This document shows positions 11,011 through 23,059 of a stretch of DNA of 64,000 nucleotides, piece by piece. The stretch covers positions 90,335,333 through 90,399,332 of the forward strand of contig OV884013.1 of assembly GCA_930367205.1 (NCBI GenBank), read 5' to 3'. The DNA is from Acanthosoma haemorrhoidale (Eukaryota; Arthropoda; Insecta; Hemiptera; Acanthosomatidae). Position 1 is the first letter of the stretch; the number at the start of each line of letters is the position of its first letter. The notes under the pieces are model-generated. The model searched no databases. It saw only the letters and a program-made list of their open reading frames with translations, and was not told the DNA's origin. Position numbers and translations under genes: made by a program.

Positions 11011-13632
11011 CTGAAAAAGTCATGAAATTTAGAATTTCTAAAATACATCCACTATAAAAGCCTAATCGTTTCTGACTAAATTTAATTTAATTCATAATTT
11101 TGTTATTGATTAAAATAAAATTGTGTCATAAGCGAGTAACAAATCCCTGTTGTTGTGCTTTCATTTAGACGATAAACCGATTTCACGTGCTTAAGTATGC
11201 TAGGTTATGGCCACAGTGATTGTTTTTGAATATACATTATCCACTTCTAATCGTGTTTGTGGAATGGTTGGAACGTAAACTGAATCAAACATGTTGAAGT
11301 TGCTGGACAGGGATGGACTGGTCGCAAGAGGGAGTGACCAGTGTAGAAAACCTCAAGGGCTGAAACGAGGCCTACTTCAAAGAGGAAACTTTTACCTCTA
11401 GCCAATGTTTGCTACACTCTATTTCTAGAACAGAGAAGGAGCTTTTTCCTCCAGGTTCAGTGGTCTTAGAAAGAAGGTTGTTACAATGTTAGCTCAACAT
11501 TTGTTAAACCTATTTACCAAACAGCACTCTCTCTCTTGTAGTGTATTCTATTTTAATTGCCTAAATCCTCAGTTATTCTAAAAAACAAAATGTTGAAAAC
11601 AGATATAAACAAACTGTGCTGAGATAATACATCTTTCTTGGGCAAATATATTTTAAATACATTTTTATATTCAAAGTGCAGTTTACTGTCACATACCCCA
11701 ATCATAATCATGAAGGGTCCCCAAAAGGTCCTAGGGTAACTCATATGTGTTTGACAGGTCATAAACAATATATATGGCGTTTCAAGTTATAGTCATAGTA
11801 TAGGGCTATATATATAGTTTATTTCAAAGGAGATAGTAAGATCATATAGATATATATATGTATATATGACTGTGGATTAAATAGTAGAGAATTTGGCGAG
11901 GTTTATATACAAGTTACCTTTCTTCCGTTTCAATGATATAGATTAGACATTTACATACAATATTTAAAGGATACTTTGTTATAAATTGTACTTCTTAGTA
12001 TTTACTCCTATGAACATTGTTCATACAAAACTGTATCATCAAGTGGGTGTTTATTGAAATAACACTCTTAGATAATTCCAACAAATTTCAAAAGTACATA
12101 TGTTAGCTAAACTATATTTCTAGTAGATGAACTCAGGATCGAGAAAGTTCAATGCTGTAAATCGTCAAAAAAATAAAATAAAATTTTCCTTTGCTGGAGA
12201 GTTTCTTTTACAAGATTAGCCAGACCGGGAGCAGGACCGTGGAAAGTCGGCCAACTGAAGACTAAGCAGAGACAGAGGGGGGGAGCAAGTTTTGTTGACT
12301 TTTTAAGATTCCTCATCCGCCATCCCCTTGGGGAATAACTTTCTGAAATAGAGCCCCGACTTAGGCTTCGAGTGCTATAAATCCAAATTGAAAAGTAAGA
12401 ACAGTTAATATTCGGCTACAAAGCCCCATTTGGGCGTGGTCAGTAAATACTTCACTGGATAATTGCTTCTTTTTTTTTATGCAACATACCGTGCCTGAAG
12501 TCAAATGGTTAGCCAGCTGATTTCTTACAACGGAAATCAGGGTTCTGGCTAATTCTTTACATAGTTTTTCTATAAATTATGAGCTATTGGGATTCAATGA
12601 CTAAGTTACATGAACCATTGCGTTTCTTGCACGTACCATGCAATGGCTGCCAAAGCTACATTGAGTACATTGCAAAAGAAAAAAGTCACTGAAAATATAC
12701 AGTAAGATGACAAGAGAAAATGCTTTTGAATGAATACAAACCAAATCCTAAAAAAAGTTTTTTAAAAAGTATCACTTGATGCACGTTCCTTAAATGGAGC
12801 AGTGTAACAGTGTGAAGTGTTGAATATGGGCACACCTACCTAACTCTAGAATCGTTTAGGAGTGCTTGCATTATGAGAGCGTACGCTTAATACTCATACT
12901 CTGTTTCAACAAACGGGGACCCACACATTACCATGAATACTGTGATCCACGGGAAGGAGACAGCGTTGCTGGCCCCGCCTGACACCTCAATTACTTCCTC
13001 ATTCAGATCTATTTACAATGAAGGAGAAGAGACCTTTGAAGCTCTACAGTCTGCTCTGTGGCACCACTGAATATTTAAGTCTGCCTACCACGCTTCGAGC
13101 CTATTCCGCTTAATGAAGAACAGAACGTCTAGGGATACTAATCTCTCTGCATATTTTTAAGATGTCATTTTATTTTAGATTCTAGGAAAACTTATCACCA
13201 AGCACTTAACACAGTACGTAAAAGGACTGCTTTTACAATATTAGGTTAAAAAAAGATATGTTGACAAGACCATTCCATCCCAGCATAACCTGCTCTTCCC
13301 AAACCTGCCACTCATAAGCTCTAGGATCATTTACAGTCCGAAATAGTCCTTAGCTTGGTCATTGTAAATATAATGCAAAAACTTAATTGGAAATACTTTA
13401 TAATTAAGATTAAAACCAGAAATAAACTAGAGTTAATGGCCAGTGCGCCGACTTTTAGTTGTATAATTTTTTCTCTTCCCGTAAAATTCGATTGTTTGTT
13501 TTTTTTCCTTCATAGCCCCTTCAAATTTACAGATTATTATATATATATGTGAAACTAACGTCGGATTCAAAGGTCGAAAGCAATAAAGGGACTGTCATTG
13601 TGCACTATTCCTCCTTATAAAAATATTAATGG
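11011..13632. other. AT-rich non-coding sequence, probably Apcdd1-like intron
   Basis: It lies immediately 5' of an internal exon on the minus strand, so at least its beginning must be intron. A short open frame on the plus strand at 12933-13073 (about 46 codons) shows no family I know. No upstream Apcdd1 exon was recognised. Confidence 0.45.
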
Positions 13633-13745
13633 TTTTTTTTTTTTTTTTTTTTTTTTTTTTCTTAGCTCTTAAACTCATAAAATAGGATGTAGGAAAATTA
13701 TTTTGGGCTAATGAGTGCCTTTCACTAAGGGGAGTCCCCCAAAAT
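13633..13745 (-). mobile_element. 5'-truncated LINE 3' end with poly(A) tail
   Basis: On the plus strand a run of 28 T is followed by a segment resembling 37200-37320 (shared blocks such as AGGAAAATT.ATTTGGG and a TTTTACTAGG-like block). Read on the minus strand it is a short 3' UTR ending in a poly(A) tail, as left by a severely truncated LINE insertion. Confidence 0.5.
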
Positions 13746-14078
13746 ATTAATGTGCATGTTTATCTCATTATTATTTATTCAGCCCGTGACTGTTAAACGA
13801 GAACGACGCTCTCGATCCAACACTGAAACAAATAAACTTTGGTTTCAAATTTAATGTGTCGAAACTGAATTTCCAAACGAAAAAATTCGGGATAATATTG
13901 AGTCTTTATCGCTTGTTTGCTATCATTTTTGTGATTGCTTTGGTGAATCATGAAAACCATTGTCACTCAAATAGGCACTCGGATATCTCTGTGGCGCTCT
14001 TAGTAAGTGCAACAAAAGGGGTCTTAGAGAAATACTCGTACATTAACTTTCGATCTTATTGATATACACTATTGTACC

Positions 14079-15780
14079 AGGGGTTAGGGTGGTTGCATAG
14101 GCTACAATGGAATTTCATAAACTTGGAAGGGATGAGTTCAAGAATGTAGGGTATATTAAGATCGTTATGAAGGGTTTTGTTGGTGACGTAATAAGAGGTA
14201 TTTACTATTGTTCTCAGGACTTTTGATTGCAAGGATTGGCTACGCATGTTGTCCCCCATAGCTCTATTCCGTATGTCCAGATTGGCTTACGTATAACTTT
14301 TTAGATTAATAGTTGATTTTCTAATGAGAGATGGGATGGCCTTTAATGTAATCTTTACAGTTGTCCAAAGCGTCTGTTTAGTTCTTGTCTTTTTAGCATC
14401 GTATGTGGGTTCCAGGTCAGTCGTTTGTCGAGACGGAAGCCTAAGTACCGTACTGTCTTGGATACAGGGAGAAGAATAGAATTAAAATAAACTAGTGGAC
14501 AAGAATTGCGACAGAGGGTGAAAGTAATGCGGGGGAACATTTTGCTTCATTAAAATTGACCCGTCATTGGTTGCACCAATACTTGATCTCATCAAGGTGT
14601 TTTTGAAGGTTACGGGATGCTATACCGGGGTCTGGGAGGAATGACAAGACTGCAGTGTCATCTGCAAATGAGGCCAAGAAGGTATTGGGGGTAGAGGGGA
14701 CATCAGTGATGTATAGGTTATAGAGGACGGGACCAAGGACACTGCCCTGTGGAACTCCTGATTTTATAGGATACTAGTTAGAATATTCTAATCCACAGCG
14801 AGCTTGGAAGAAGCGCTTTGAAAGGTAGGACTATAGGATTAGAAAAAGGGTCTGTGGTAAATATCTTTTAGAGCAAACCTGCGTGTCATACCTGTCAAAA
14901 GCTTGAGCTATATCAACAAAGGCAGCAGTTCAATACTGTTTGGTTTCAAGGGCTGAGGAGTTGTGATCAACAACGCAAACGCCATGTTGAGTAGTGGAAT
15001 GTCGTTGACGGAAACCAAACTGGTGTGTAGGAAAAAGGTTTTTGGATTCAACAATTGGAAGTAGACGTTTTAATAGGAGTTTCTCAAATATTTTTGAAAG
15101 GATAGGGAGTAGGCTAATTAGACGGTAAGATGAGGCGTCGTTGGCTGGTTTTCCGGGTTTGGTGAATAGGACAAAAATGGATTGTTTCCAGAAGAGAGAA
15201 AAGTGCGTCGTTCGGATAATGCAATTATAGATGTAGGTTAGGAAGATTATGGTTTAAGGAAGAAGCTTTTTGAGAATTTGAGGAGTAAGGAGATCATATT
15301 TAGGGGATTATCGATAAGGTAAGTTTTTCAGAAGGTATTTGACCTTAAAGGGGTTAACAGCTTTTGGTGGACGAGAGAGAGAGGGATAGGTGAAGTGAGG
15401 AAATCTTCCACAGTTGTGCTGTGAGTATGGTTTTGATGAGAAAGGTGAGGTGTGAAAGTAGGGGTAAGCTGCAGAGCAAATCGCTCCAACCTATCTCCAT
15501 CCAAAGCCGCCCAGTACCCATCATCACGACGGAGTGAGCGTAAAACAGGATGATACTTTAGGATTTTTTTGGTTACATTCCACTGGGAGGTATCCCCCTT
15601 AGACGGAAAGGAGAGGTGGGAATTGAAAGAATCAGAACGGAAGGATACCAATAGCCTTTTTATCAATCGGCAGTACTGATTGTACGAGCGGCGATCAGCA
15701 GGATGCCGGTATCTTTGCCACACTGTTCTGGAGCGGTGTTTTGATTGGATTAGATCTTTGAGATGCTGAGGTAAATATTA
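14079..15780 (-). pseudogene. Jockey-type reverse transcriptase, broken
   Basis: Recognisable blocks on the minus strand are the linker before RT (about 15723-15328), the YxDD-type palm region (about 14700-14600) and the conserved segment FTLCRNSCPLVYFN...YLGFRLDKRLTWNPH (about 14535-14390), which is typical of Jockey RTs just after the palm. Frame changes and stops separate the pieces, so no enzyme can be made. The last 620 bp closely match the fragment at 61803-62433. Confidence 0.8.
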
Positions 15781-16720
15781 TGATAGTAAATTTTTGGATG
15801 ACGGTGGGGCAAGGATGCCTCCCAAGCCAACCTTAGGACCAGAGTGAAAGAATTCACTGCATCGTCTAGGTCTTAAGACGTTTTCAGGGACACTTTGAGA
15901 TCTACGGAATCTGTAAAGATCTGGCGGCAGTGGGCCTGGGTCAACTGGTCCCTTAATAAATGAAGTAGGAGGCAGTTTATGAATTGGTCTTAGGGAAATG
16001 GTTAATAATAAAGGACGATGATCGGAGGAGAGGTCATAGAGGCACGTGAGTGAATAGTTTAGTGTCCCTAAACTATCGTAGAACAAAAAGTCAAGGAGAT
16101 CTGGATTTCGGTTGGGATCTGATGGCCAGTAGGTGGCTGGGTCAGGAGAGATAGTGAAGCAATGTTTTCGTGTGAGTACAGACAAAGCACGTCCTCATGT
16201 ATTCGAAACCCAATGTTGTTGTTTCGCATTAAAGTCTCCATCCAGACAGAAACGACCTCCGATGGAGACTAGAAAGGAGATGAATTAGGAATCAGGAATG
16301 GATTTATTGGGAGGGCAGTACACTGACGCTAGAGTTAGGGGGGGGGTGAAGGTGCTTATTAACACTGCAGTGGACTGAACGAAATCATGTGCTACCAAAG
16401 GAACTATATGATGGGAATTGGAGTTATGGACAATGACAGCGGTACCTGCATGAGCTCTTCCATCTGGGTGATCGGTTTGATTGAAGTCTGGTACTGTCGA
16501 ACGGTAAATAGTCGTTTACTCGTAAGTCTTTTTCAGTAATAAGAGCTACGTCGATGTTCTTGTCGTGGGGTAATGCTGTCAATTCGTTAGTGTGGGACAG
16601 AAGACTATTAACATTCCAAAGGCCAAATGGATAAGGAGTTTGAAGGATCCACTTATGGATTTCGTTTAACAGGGATAAGGTAAGATTTGTAAGAAGGGAA
16701 ATGAGAGTGGTAATTAGGGT
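15781..16720 (-). pseudogene. Jockey-type endonuclease (EEP fold), broken
   Basis: On the minus strand LWNVNSLLSHTNEL (about 16630-16580) matches the N-terminal strand of the exonuclease-endonuclease-phosphatase domain, IDVALITE follows, and the C-terminal block TYWPSDPNRNPDLLDF...SSDHRPLLLTIS (about 16145-15985) carries the Ser-Asp-His catalytic motif. The Glu of the usual SETH motif reads as ITEK here, and the frame changes several times between the blocks. Confidence 0.78.
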
Positions 16721-16889
16721 TCTGAACTCTAAGAAATGATGGTAATAGACTAGTGAGACCTGAAAAGCTTGAAGGTGAAGGAATATGCGAGATGTGTGGT
16801 TGAGAATGGGATTGGGTTTGCTGGTATACGCAATGAACGGAATTCTGGGGAAGAGGAACTTGCGGAAGATTAGTGGGCAGTGCCTGTGA

Positions 16890-17930
16890 CTGCTTTCTGT
16901 TTCTAACGGCATTAGCAAAAGAGACCTGAAGGCCTTAAATTTCTGGTTGGGTCGCTTCTTGTTGCTAGTTTCTCCTCTCCTGGCCGATAGCGTTGTTCGT
17001 TCCAGGACTTTAGCGTTCTGTAAGCCTCGCAGCCGTTGTAGTAGGGCGGATGACCTTGCTGGCAGAGCACGCATACAGCAGGTGATTTTAGGTGCTTTTT
17101 GCACAATTCGCGTTTGGGCTGCATACTGCACTTCACACACCTGGGAGGGTAGTGGCAGTATGATTTTGTGTGCCCATATGCCTGGCAATTATGGCATTGA
17201 ACGATGTCACGTTTGGGGTAAGGTTTTTCGGCCTGTACTCTTGTGTAATACAGGTGGGTCAGTTCATAGATTTTTTTCTACTCCTGGTGTTTGCTCTTAA
17301 TTGAGAAAGAACAAGGGTAGCGGTGTTTTAATCGCTTCGTCTTGTCGTTTATCCTCACGGAGCACGTTAGTTATTTGGCGAACTTTGAATCCCAGAGCTG
17401 AGAGTTTATCTTCAATTTCATCAGTTGGTGTGGTCGTTGGATCAGTGGTTTTTGGATTACTACTCGTAGCGATCTTTCCTGCTTTAACTGGTATGTATGG
17501 AAGTGGGCTTTAGTTTCTTCCAAATACTTGACAAGTGTCCGGCAAAATGTTCGTATTCCGAGACCAATTGAGGGGCGTATATTTTCCCGTACCTACAATT
17601 TTACTCATTTCTGAGCATAGAAATTTGTAATAGCTAATATTTCTTACGAATATAGCAGGTGGTTTGGGCTGTGTGGGTGTTTTGATAACTTCCGTGTCGT
17701 CAGGTTGGCTATTTATCAGTATTTCGAAGCTGTTTGGCGTGAAAAACGGAGATTCGTCAACTGTTTTTTCTTATGAAGTGCACAGCGTTTGAAGGTTGTA
17801 GGTATTCTATTGAGCTGGCGGCAGATGGATTTATTGGAGGAACACGTTCCTGTTTGATTTTTTTGGCTTTCGCCTAATAGGCGATAAAAGTCGGAGTTGG
17901 CCCTAAAGGACCTGGATCTTTTTTTTTTTA
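16890..17930 (-). pseudogene. Jockey-type Gag/ORF1 with zinc knuckles, broken
   Basis: The minus strand keeps, in shifting frames, a YQLKQERSLRVVI-like core block (about 17500), a PKRDIVQCHNCQAYGHT zinc-knuckle start (about 17215), a second Cys-x2-Cys near 17135 and a CVLCQQGHPPYYNGC knuckle (about 17080-17035). These CCHC motifs bind element RNA in Jockey Gag proteins. At least three frame changes are needed to read them in a row. Confidence 0.78.
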
Positions 17931-18022
17931 TTTTCAGAAATCAGCTGCTGATAAAATCTCATTATACATAACTAAATATTTATTATGTTATAAATTAATT
18001 TTATTTTAAATAATAAATAGTT

Positions 18023-18093
18023 GCTCTCGAGGTGATTTGAACTCACGATGTTCACACCAGTGACGTTGACGGTAACGCTTGGCTAATCCTGCC
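18023..18093 (-). repeat. tRNA-like sequence with pol III A and B boxes
   Basis: Read on the minus strand, TAGCCAAGCG sits at tRNA positions 9-18 (A box) and AGTTCAAATCA at 51-61 (B box), the normal tRNA spacing. The acceptor ends do not pair and the T stem has mismatches, so it is not a functional tRNA. It could be a decayed tRNA gene or the head of a tRNA-derived SINE. The match may still be chance. Confidence 0.3.
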
Positions 18094-18099
18094 TTACTA

Positions 18100-21000
18100 A
18101 CGTTGTTGTCTACTGTGTGTTCTTATCTAGAATCCATGAAAACCACGAGCAGGGACTGGCAAATATGGCCGACTTCTCAGTGTATTATAATCTAAAACAC
18201 AAAGTGAGGGAGTATGTTAAGGAATTAATCACTTATTGAGGGCTCCCTCATGGACAGTTCACTTAAGTTGCCAGTTGAGACAGTTTTAAAACGTAATAAG
18301 AGTCTATGAACTGTTGTAATTGTTGTGAATATGAAGAGCTGAAATTACAGGTGTTATAATGATGGAGCATGGGCAGACAACTTGCAACACCTCTGAAATT
18401 TTTATATGTTTCCAGCTAAATTTATCTGCTCTCATCATGAGACCGAAAATGAAACACTCTTTTAAAACGTTATTCGGTCATATTATTATAGAAATATTTT
18501 ATATTAAAAAACAAATGACAAAAAAATGCCATAATTGATTCACTTGAAGAAATTATCAGTCTGGACACTGTTTAAGAGTTTACGTTAAAGCAACTACATG
18601 AGTGTAGCCTGACCAGCATCCGAAAATTTAACTTGTAAATGGCGAATAGGAAAGTCACGGATGCATAATTTACAAAGGGTATGGCAAGTTTTACCGGACT
18701 CCACCATCAGTAGGGAAATTAGCTCCAAGAATAATTGAAGAGAGTCCTGTGTGAGTTTATGGAAATACAGGTAATATTGCGTTTTGATTTATATTCCATC
18801 AGTTAAAATGTAACTGAACGAAATCGCAACAAGATATACAGAAAGATTTTTGAAATGTCATCAATTACCTGGATTCAAAGACTAGCCACCGATGAGCATT
18901 ATCTAATATTATTTGTACTAAAAAGTCTTTAAAGAGGTGTTTGGCCAATGCAAGGGAAGTGAAGGTAAATTATAATACAACCTCCAATTCATACATCATA
19001 CCTTAAATTATTTTACAACGAAGAATTAAACAAAAGTTTTTTATTCCTTCATTTTCAATCGCCTTAAAGAGAATTTCTAGCCGCAGTTATCCCACATTTC
19101 ATATAGTTAATAGAAAAACATAATCCACTGTAAAAAAAAACCATTCATATCCTTATATATAATAAACTAATGATTTGGTTACTAGTAATAAATAATCTAT
19201 ACACCAATGGTACTATGGCTCTTAAGAGACCGAATATGTGGTGGGTGAGTGTGAGGTAAATAGGATAGTATAAGAAAAGTCACAAACTGAGGACTCTTCA
19301 TTCTATTAAGCACAGTATGAGCCAGAAATGATGCTTTATAAACCAGCACGAGAGAGCGTGCGTTATCAGTAACGTGAAATTAGGTTAGTAGGAACTCAAA
19401 GATTTTAACAATAGGCCTTAATGTAACGGCAGCTCTAGATCCATGGGAAAGAAACAAGTGGATTAATTAATTTATAGATAAGTTAGGTTTGAAAATAATT
19501 ACAATTTTTATGAAGTTTTGCTATTTATTAAATGAAGACAAAACTCAGATTGTCAGCCTGGTAGAACTGGAATATATCCCCTGTTACGGGCTCAAATTTC
19601 ATTAAAGCAAACTAATCAAAATACCACTAAGCACCAGATAGTAAAATAACCCAAAATAACTTAGTAAATATATTTAAGGAAAGTTTTCTTGTTTTGGGTT
19701 AAGTTTTTTTTCAGTTAAGTGAAGTTTGGGAAAAATGGCAAGCTGATTAGGTTGCCAAATATCGCATGAATATTCATCAATGGTAATTCCTACAAAGAGA
19801 GGGTGGTAGACGGCAGGTAATCGAGGAGATCCTGGCTACGATGTGACTGAAGAAACGCCGAAGAGGAGTACAGGATGTTTAACATAATACCTTTCCACCC
19901 CCAAGCGAAGAGGAACAGAGCCGATACCGCTCTAACACGGGAACGAGTTTCTTTCACCCTGTGTTTACCATTCAGGGAAGTCGGGATGACAATTTTTGTG
20001 AGAAAATGATATAAACTGTGAAATAGATATTCCCGAGAGCCTTTATCAATCGCATTACTGCTTCACGTGACTGTTGATAAAAACAAAGATATGGATACAA
20101 ATGACAGACTAGTATAACAATCCATTTTTTTTTTTTGTTATCAGATTATTTGTAAATAAAACATTTGTTTTGTACCAAGCGATTCGGAGCTTCATTCCAG
20201 CTGTGAAAAATCAATAAAATTATTTAATGCTTTGATTGCTTATTTTAATTGTAGTCAATTATAGTTCTGATATATATTATATGAACTCATCAATAATTTC
20301 GTTAAAATATAATTAATATATGTTAGATTTATTTTACATAAAACCCCTAAGAAATTAGCATCGTTGTTTGGTGTATTTAAACATATTGTCCGTGTATAAC
20401 TAACGATTGTCCGTCGATACCGATTGTCCGATGTCGAACGAGTAAGCACTATAACTGGAGACCCCCCAATCAACTAGAGTCCCGGGAGAACCCCCCCCCC
20501 CATTAATATTTAAAAGAAATAAATCATCTCAGAAAATAAATTTGAAGAGAAATTATTCCTCTTCCAAAAATAAAATCGATTAAGAAAGACCTGCCAAAAG
20601 TTTGTTAGATCTTATAAAAGAGGATAGTTCCATAAAACAAGTGGGAAAGATAAACCCGTCAAATCCCAATAATGAAGTAGACGAAGAGACTAATAATTAA
20701 TGAAGTGGTCCGTTGCACAAATGGCTCTAGGGTAAATGGACTCTAGGGGAGAGGACAATATTCTCTATTTTGAGCTCATTAGGAATTTCAGTGGTACTGC
20801 TGCTAGTGTCAAATTTCAAAGTAAGCTACAGTGGATGGGTGTTTGGATAAGATGAGTATTTAGCCTTGGCAGGAAAGAGAGGCAGGTTTTGAAAAGGTAC
20901 GCGGCCATGTAAAAGACAGAATACCCCACAGATACACGAATGACAATGGAAAGTATACTCTCCAGTCGACTTTTTCGGGAATTTCCCGTGGTTTATTCAT

Positions 21001-21100
21001 TTCCTTAAATTGTTTGCTTTCCGTATTATTCACATCCACAAAAGAAAACTTCCTGCCGTCCTGTATCACATAAATTTATGTGTATTCTGTATCCTTTTTA
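18100..21100. other. AT-rich non-coding sequence
   Basis: No gene was recognised. A GC-richer patch at 19790-19990 is open for about 65 codons on the minus strand without an identifiable domain, and a 69-codon frame at 21069-20860 (minus) also matches nothing I know. A C-run occurs at about 20491-20501. Confidence 0.4.
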
Positions 21101-21240
21101 CTACTGTATATATATATATAAGTTAATGCTTATCGGCTTTCAAATTCAAAAACAAAGGAAAAAAAGGTACAGAGAAACAACACGCATGAAAGTTAGAACT
21201 AGACTGTTTATTTTAAGTCTATAACCCTGTATATTTACAT

Positions 21241-21262
21241 TCGGGATGTTTACATCCCGACG
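21241..21262. other. Perfect 8-bp stem hairpin
   Basis: TCGGGATG, four-base loop TTTA, CATCCCGA form a perfect inverted repeat about 60 bp upstream of the LTR element. No terminator or known regulatory role can be assigned in a eukaryotic context. Confidence 0.5.
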
Positions 21263-21317
21263 TTCGGGGATTAAGGTTGAATACTGATGCTCCCCGGAGC
21301 TTAACTTATATATATAT

Positions 21318-21530
21318 AGTTAAAGGTCAACATTTAATCCCAAACATTGGATTAGACTCCCCCTATATATAGCCTGAGCCTATGGCTCTCGCTCTCATTC
21401 TTTCTTTGTCAGTCATGCGATTCACTTAAGTCTTCACAGTTGTTCATTATATTTCTTCTAAACCCAGTGTAGTGTACTTTGAATAAAGAAGCTTTTTAAA
21501 AACGTCTCTCGCTTTGCTTGTGATTTAACT
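21318..21530 (+). repeat. 5' LTR
   Basis: 213 bp with AGTTAAA/TTTAACT inverted ends. It holds a TATA-like CTATATATAG at 21363-21372 (U3 promoter) and AATAAA at 21482-21487 (polyadenylation signal). It matches the 3' LTR except for one extra TTCT/CTTT unit in an ATTCTTTCTTTG stretch. Confidence 0.9.
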
Positions 21531-21548
21531 GGCGCCCGAACTTGGAAC
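21530..21548 (+). promoter_or_regulatory. tRNA primer-binding site
   Basis: TGGCGCCCGAAC directly follows the 5' LTR, sharing its last T. It is complementary to the CCA end and adjoining stem of a lysine tRNA of the UUU type; the bases after it (TTGGAAC) no longer match. This is where minus-strand DNA synthesis would start. Confidence 0.75.
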
Positions 21549-21834
21549 TTGAGGGCTGTTCAAGATAACCGAATTCTATCCGATTATAGAAAATCCGTAG
21601 AATTCAACCATCTTTCTACTCCGAGAAGAACGTCACTGACATCATACCGACTTCAGAGGAGGAACCGCTGGTGTTGCCAAACATCCTACGCTCAAGCCAT
21701 TGAACGTTGTCACCTGCCAGAGCTACAGAGGCCTTAAAAGGACGCTTTGGACGAAGGACTCTACATCAGGATAGGAAGACACCTTTGTATTATATTTAAT
21801 TTTAATTTTTTAATTTTTATTTATATATATATTT

Positions 21835-22987
21835 ATGTCTCTAGTAGACAGACTTAATACTATTAGACAAATTAACTCTGACGAGACTAACACAGAAATG
21901 GAGCACGAAAAGGCAAAGAATAGTGACTGTACGTTCATTCCGATCTATAACGGAAAGACAGAGAACCTCATATTATATATCGATAATGTAACTTACCTGA
22001 TGACGAGGTTTTGCCAATATGAGAACCCGAATAGGTTAAGAAATGAGGATCTCATACTCATGTGTGCTAAAACGAAACTAGAGGGAAACGCAAAAATCGC
22101 TACGTTCGATTCAATTCACAAACAAACAATTCACCGCGGTTTCAGAATTGCTGGGATTCCTTAGGCTACATTATCAAGATAACCGGTCCATTTGTCAATT
22201 AGCAAGGGAAATATCCAACATGAAACCTAAACATAATGAGAACCCCATTGACTATATAGAAAGACTGCAGATAAAACGGTGCGACCTTTATTCCCGAATA
22301 TATACGGATAGTGAGATAAGGGACAAGGAGCAAGAAATGGCGCGTTATGATAATGATATAAGCCAGGAGGCTGTAAAAAACCTGCACCCAACAGTAGCTA
22401 TATTCCTACAGAACAGTCATTACCGAACATTGAATGATTTATATAACCTCTTGAGAAAAGAAGCTTCTTTTGTGGTAGAGTCGGTTTATGGAAACCAAGT
22501 GTTTAATAAAGAATCGAACGAAGAAAAAAGACAATATAATAGACCAATTAAAAGACCACAATATCAACAGAAACCTCATGGCAATTATAAGGGAAATAAT
22601 TTCAATCCCAACTATCAGAGACAGCAATATGCGCCGCAACCACAATATCAACAGCGTTATAATGATCATTATAATCATAATTATAATAACTACGCTCAAC
22701 GACCCCAACAATATTATAACTACCAACAACAATGGACGCCTCAGGCACAACAAAACTATTTTAACCAACCGCAACAAAAGCAACCAACAAACAACCAACA
22801 AATTCCGAATTACCCGCAAACGGTGTCCATGCGAACAGCTAGTGACAGAGCGCATCATGTAGAGAATGACAAGGATAGGGTAATACAAGAACTCCAAGAG
22901 AAAATAGATCGTCTAGAGAATCATTTTTTAGATCCAGGACAGTTACCAGACGATCCACCCCCCTTAGAAGACAGGGAACAATTCTAG
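21835..22987 (+). pseudogene. gag: Gag-like protein, frameshifted
   Basis: Two overlapping frames carry it: 21835-22164 and the +1 frame to 22987. The shift is needed between about 22100 and 22150, where the first frame ends after IAGIP and the second continues through SELLGFLRLHYQDNRS. The N-terminal part looks like a retrotransposon capsid domain; the C-terminal 120 residues are extremely rich in Gln, Asn and Tyr, with no CCHC knuckle, and a short coiled-coil-like end follows. A programmed frameshift is unlikely because it falls inside the capsid. Confidence 0.75.
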
Positions 22988-23059
22988 ACAAAAACAAAAA
23001 AACTATAGATAATAAAAATAAAGGTTCAGGTAACAAACAAAATAAAGCGACCAAGCAAT

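Larger units (their letters stand above)
14079..17930 (-). mobile_element. Decayed Jockey-clade non-LTR retrotransposon
   Basis: Read on the minus strand from 17930 to 14079, the blocks follow the Jockey order: Gag with zinc knuckles, an apurinic-type endonuclease, then RT. Many frameshifts and stops interrupt all of them. The 3' end (about 14079-14084) coincides with the 3' end of a second copy at 61803-61808, which supports a real boundary. No poly(A) tail is seen at that end. The element is close to the usual full length of the clade, so it inserted nearly complete and then decayed. Confidence 0.85.

Noticed and set aside
14079..14095. TTAGGG at the 3' ends of both Jockey copies, as if telomeric repeats
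   Set aside because: Only one unit is present in each and it is part of the element's own end; no array is seen.
16947..17513. Plus-strand frames of 117 and 70 codons
   Set aside because: They are antisense to the Jockey Gag, whose knuckle motifs read clearly on the minus strand.
22439..22897. Long minus-strand frame rich in Leu and Ile, looking like a membrane protein
   Set aside because: It is the antisense of the Gln/Asn/Tyr-rich gag tail; AAT, TAT and CAA codons read backwards give Ile/Leu-rich frames.
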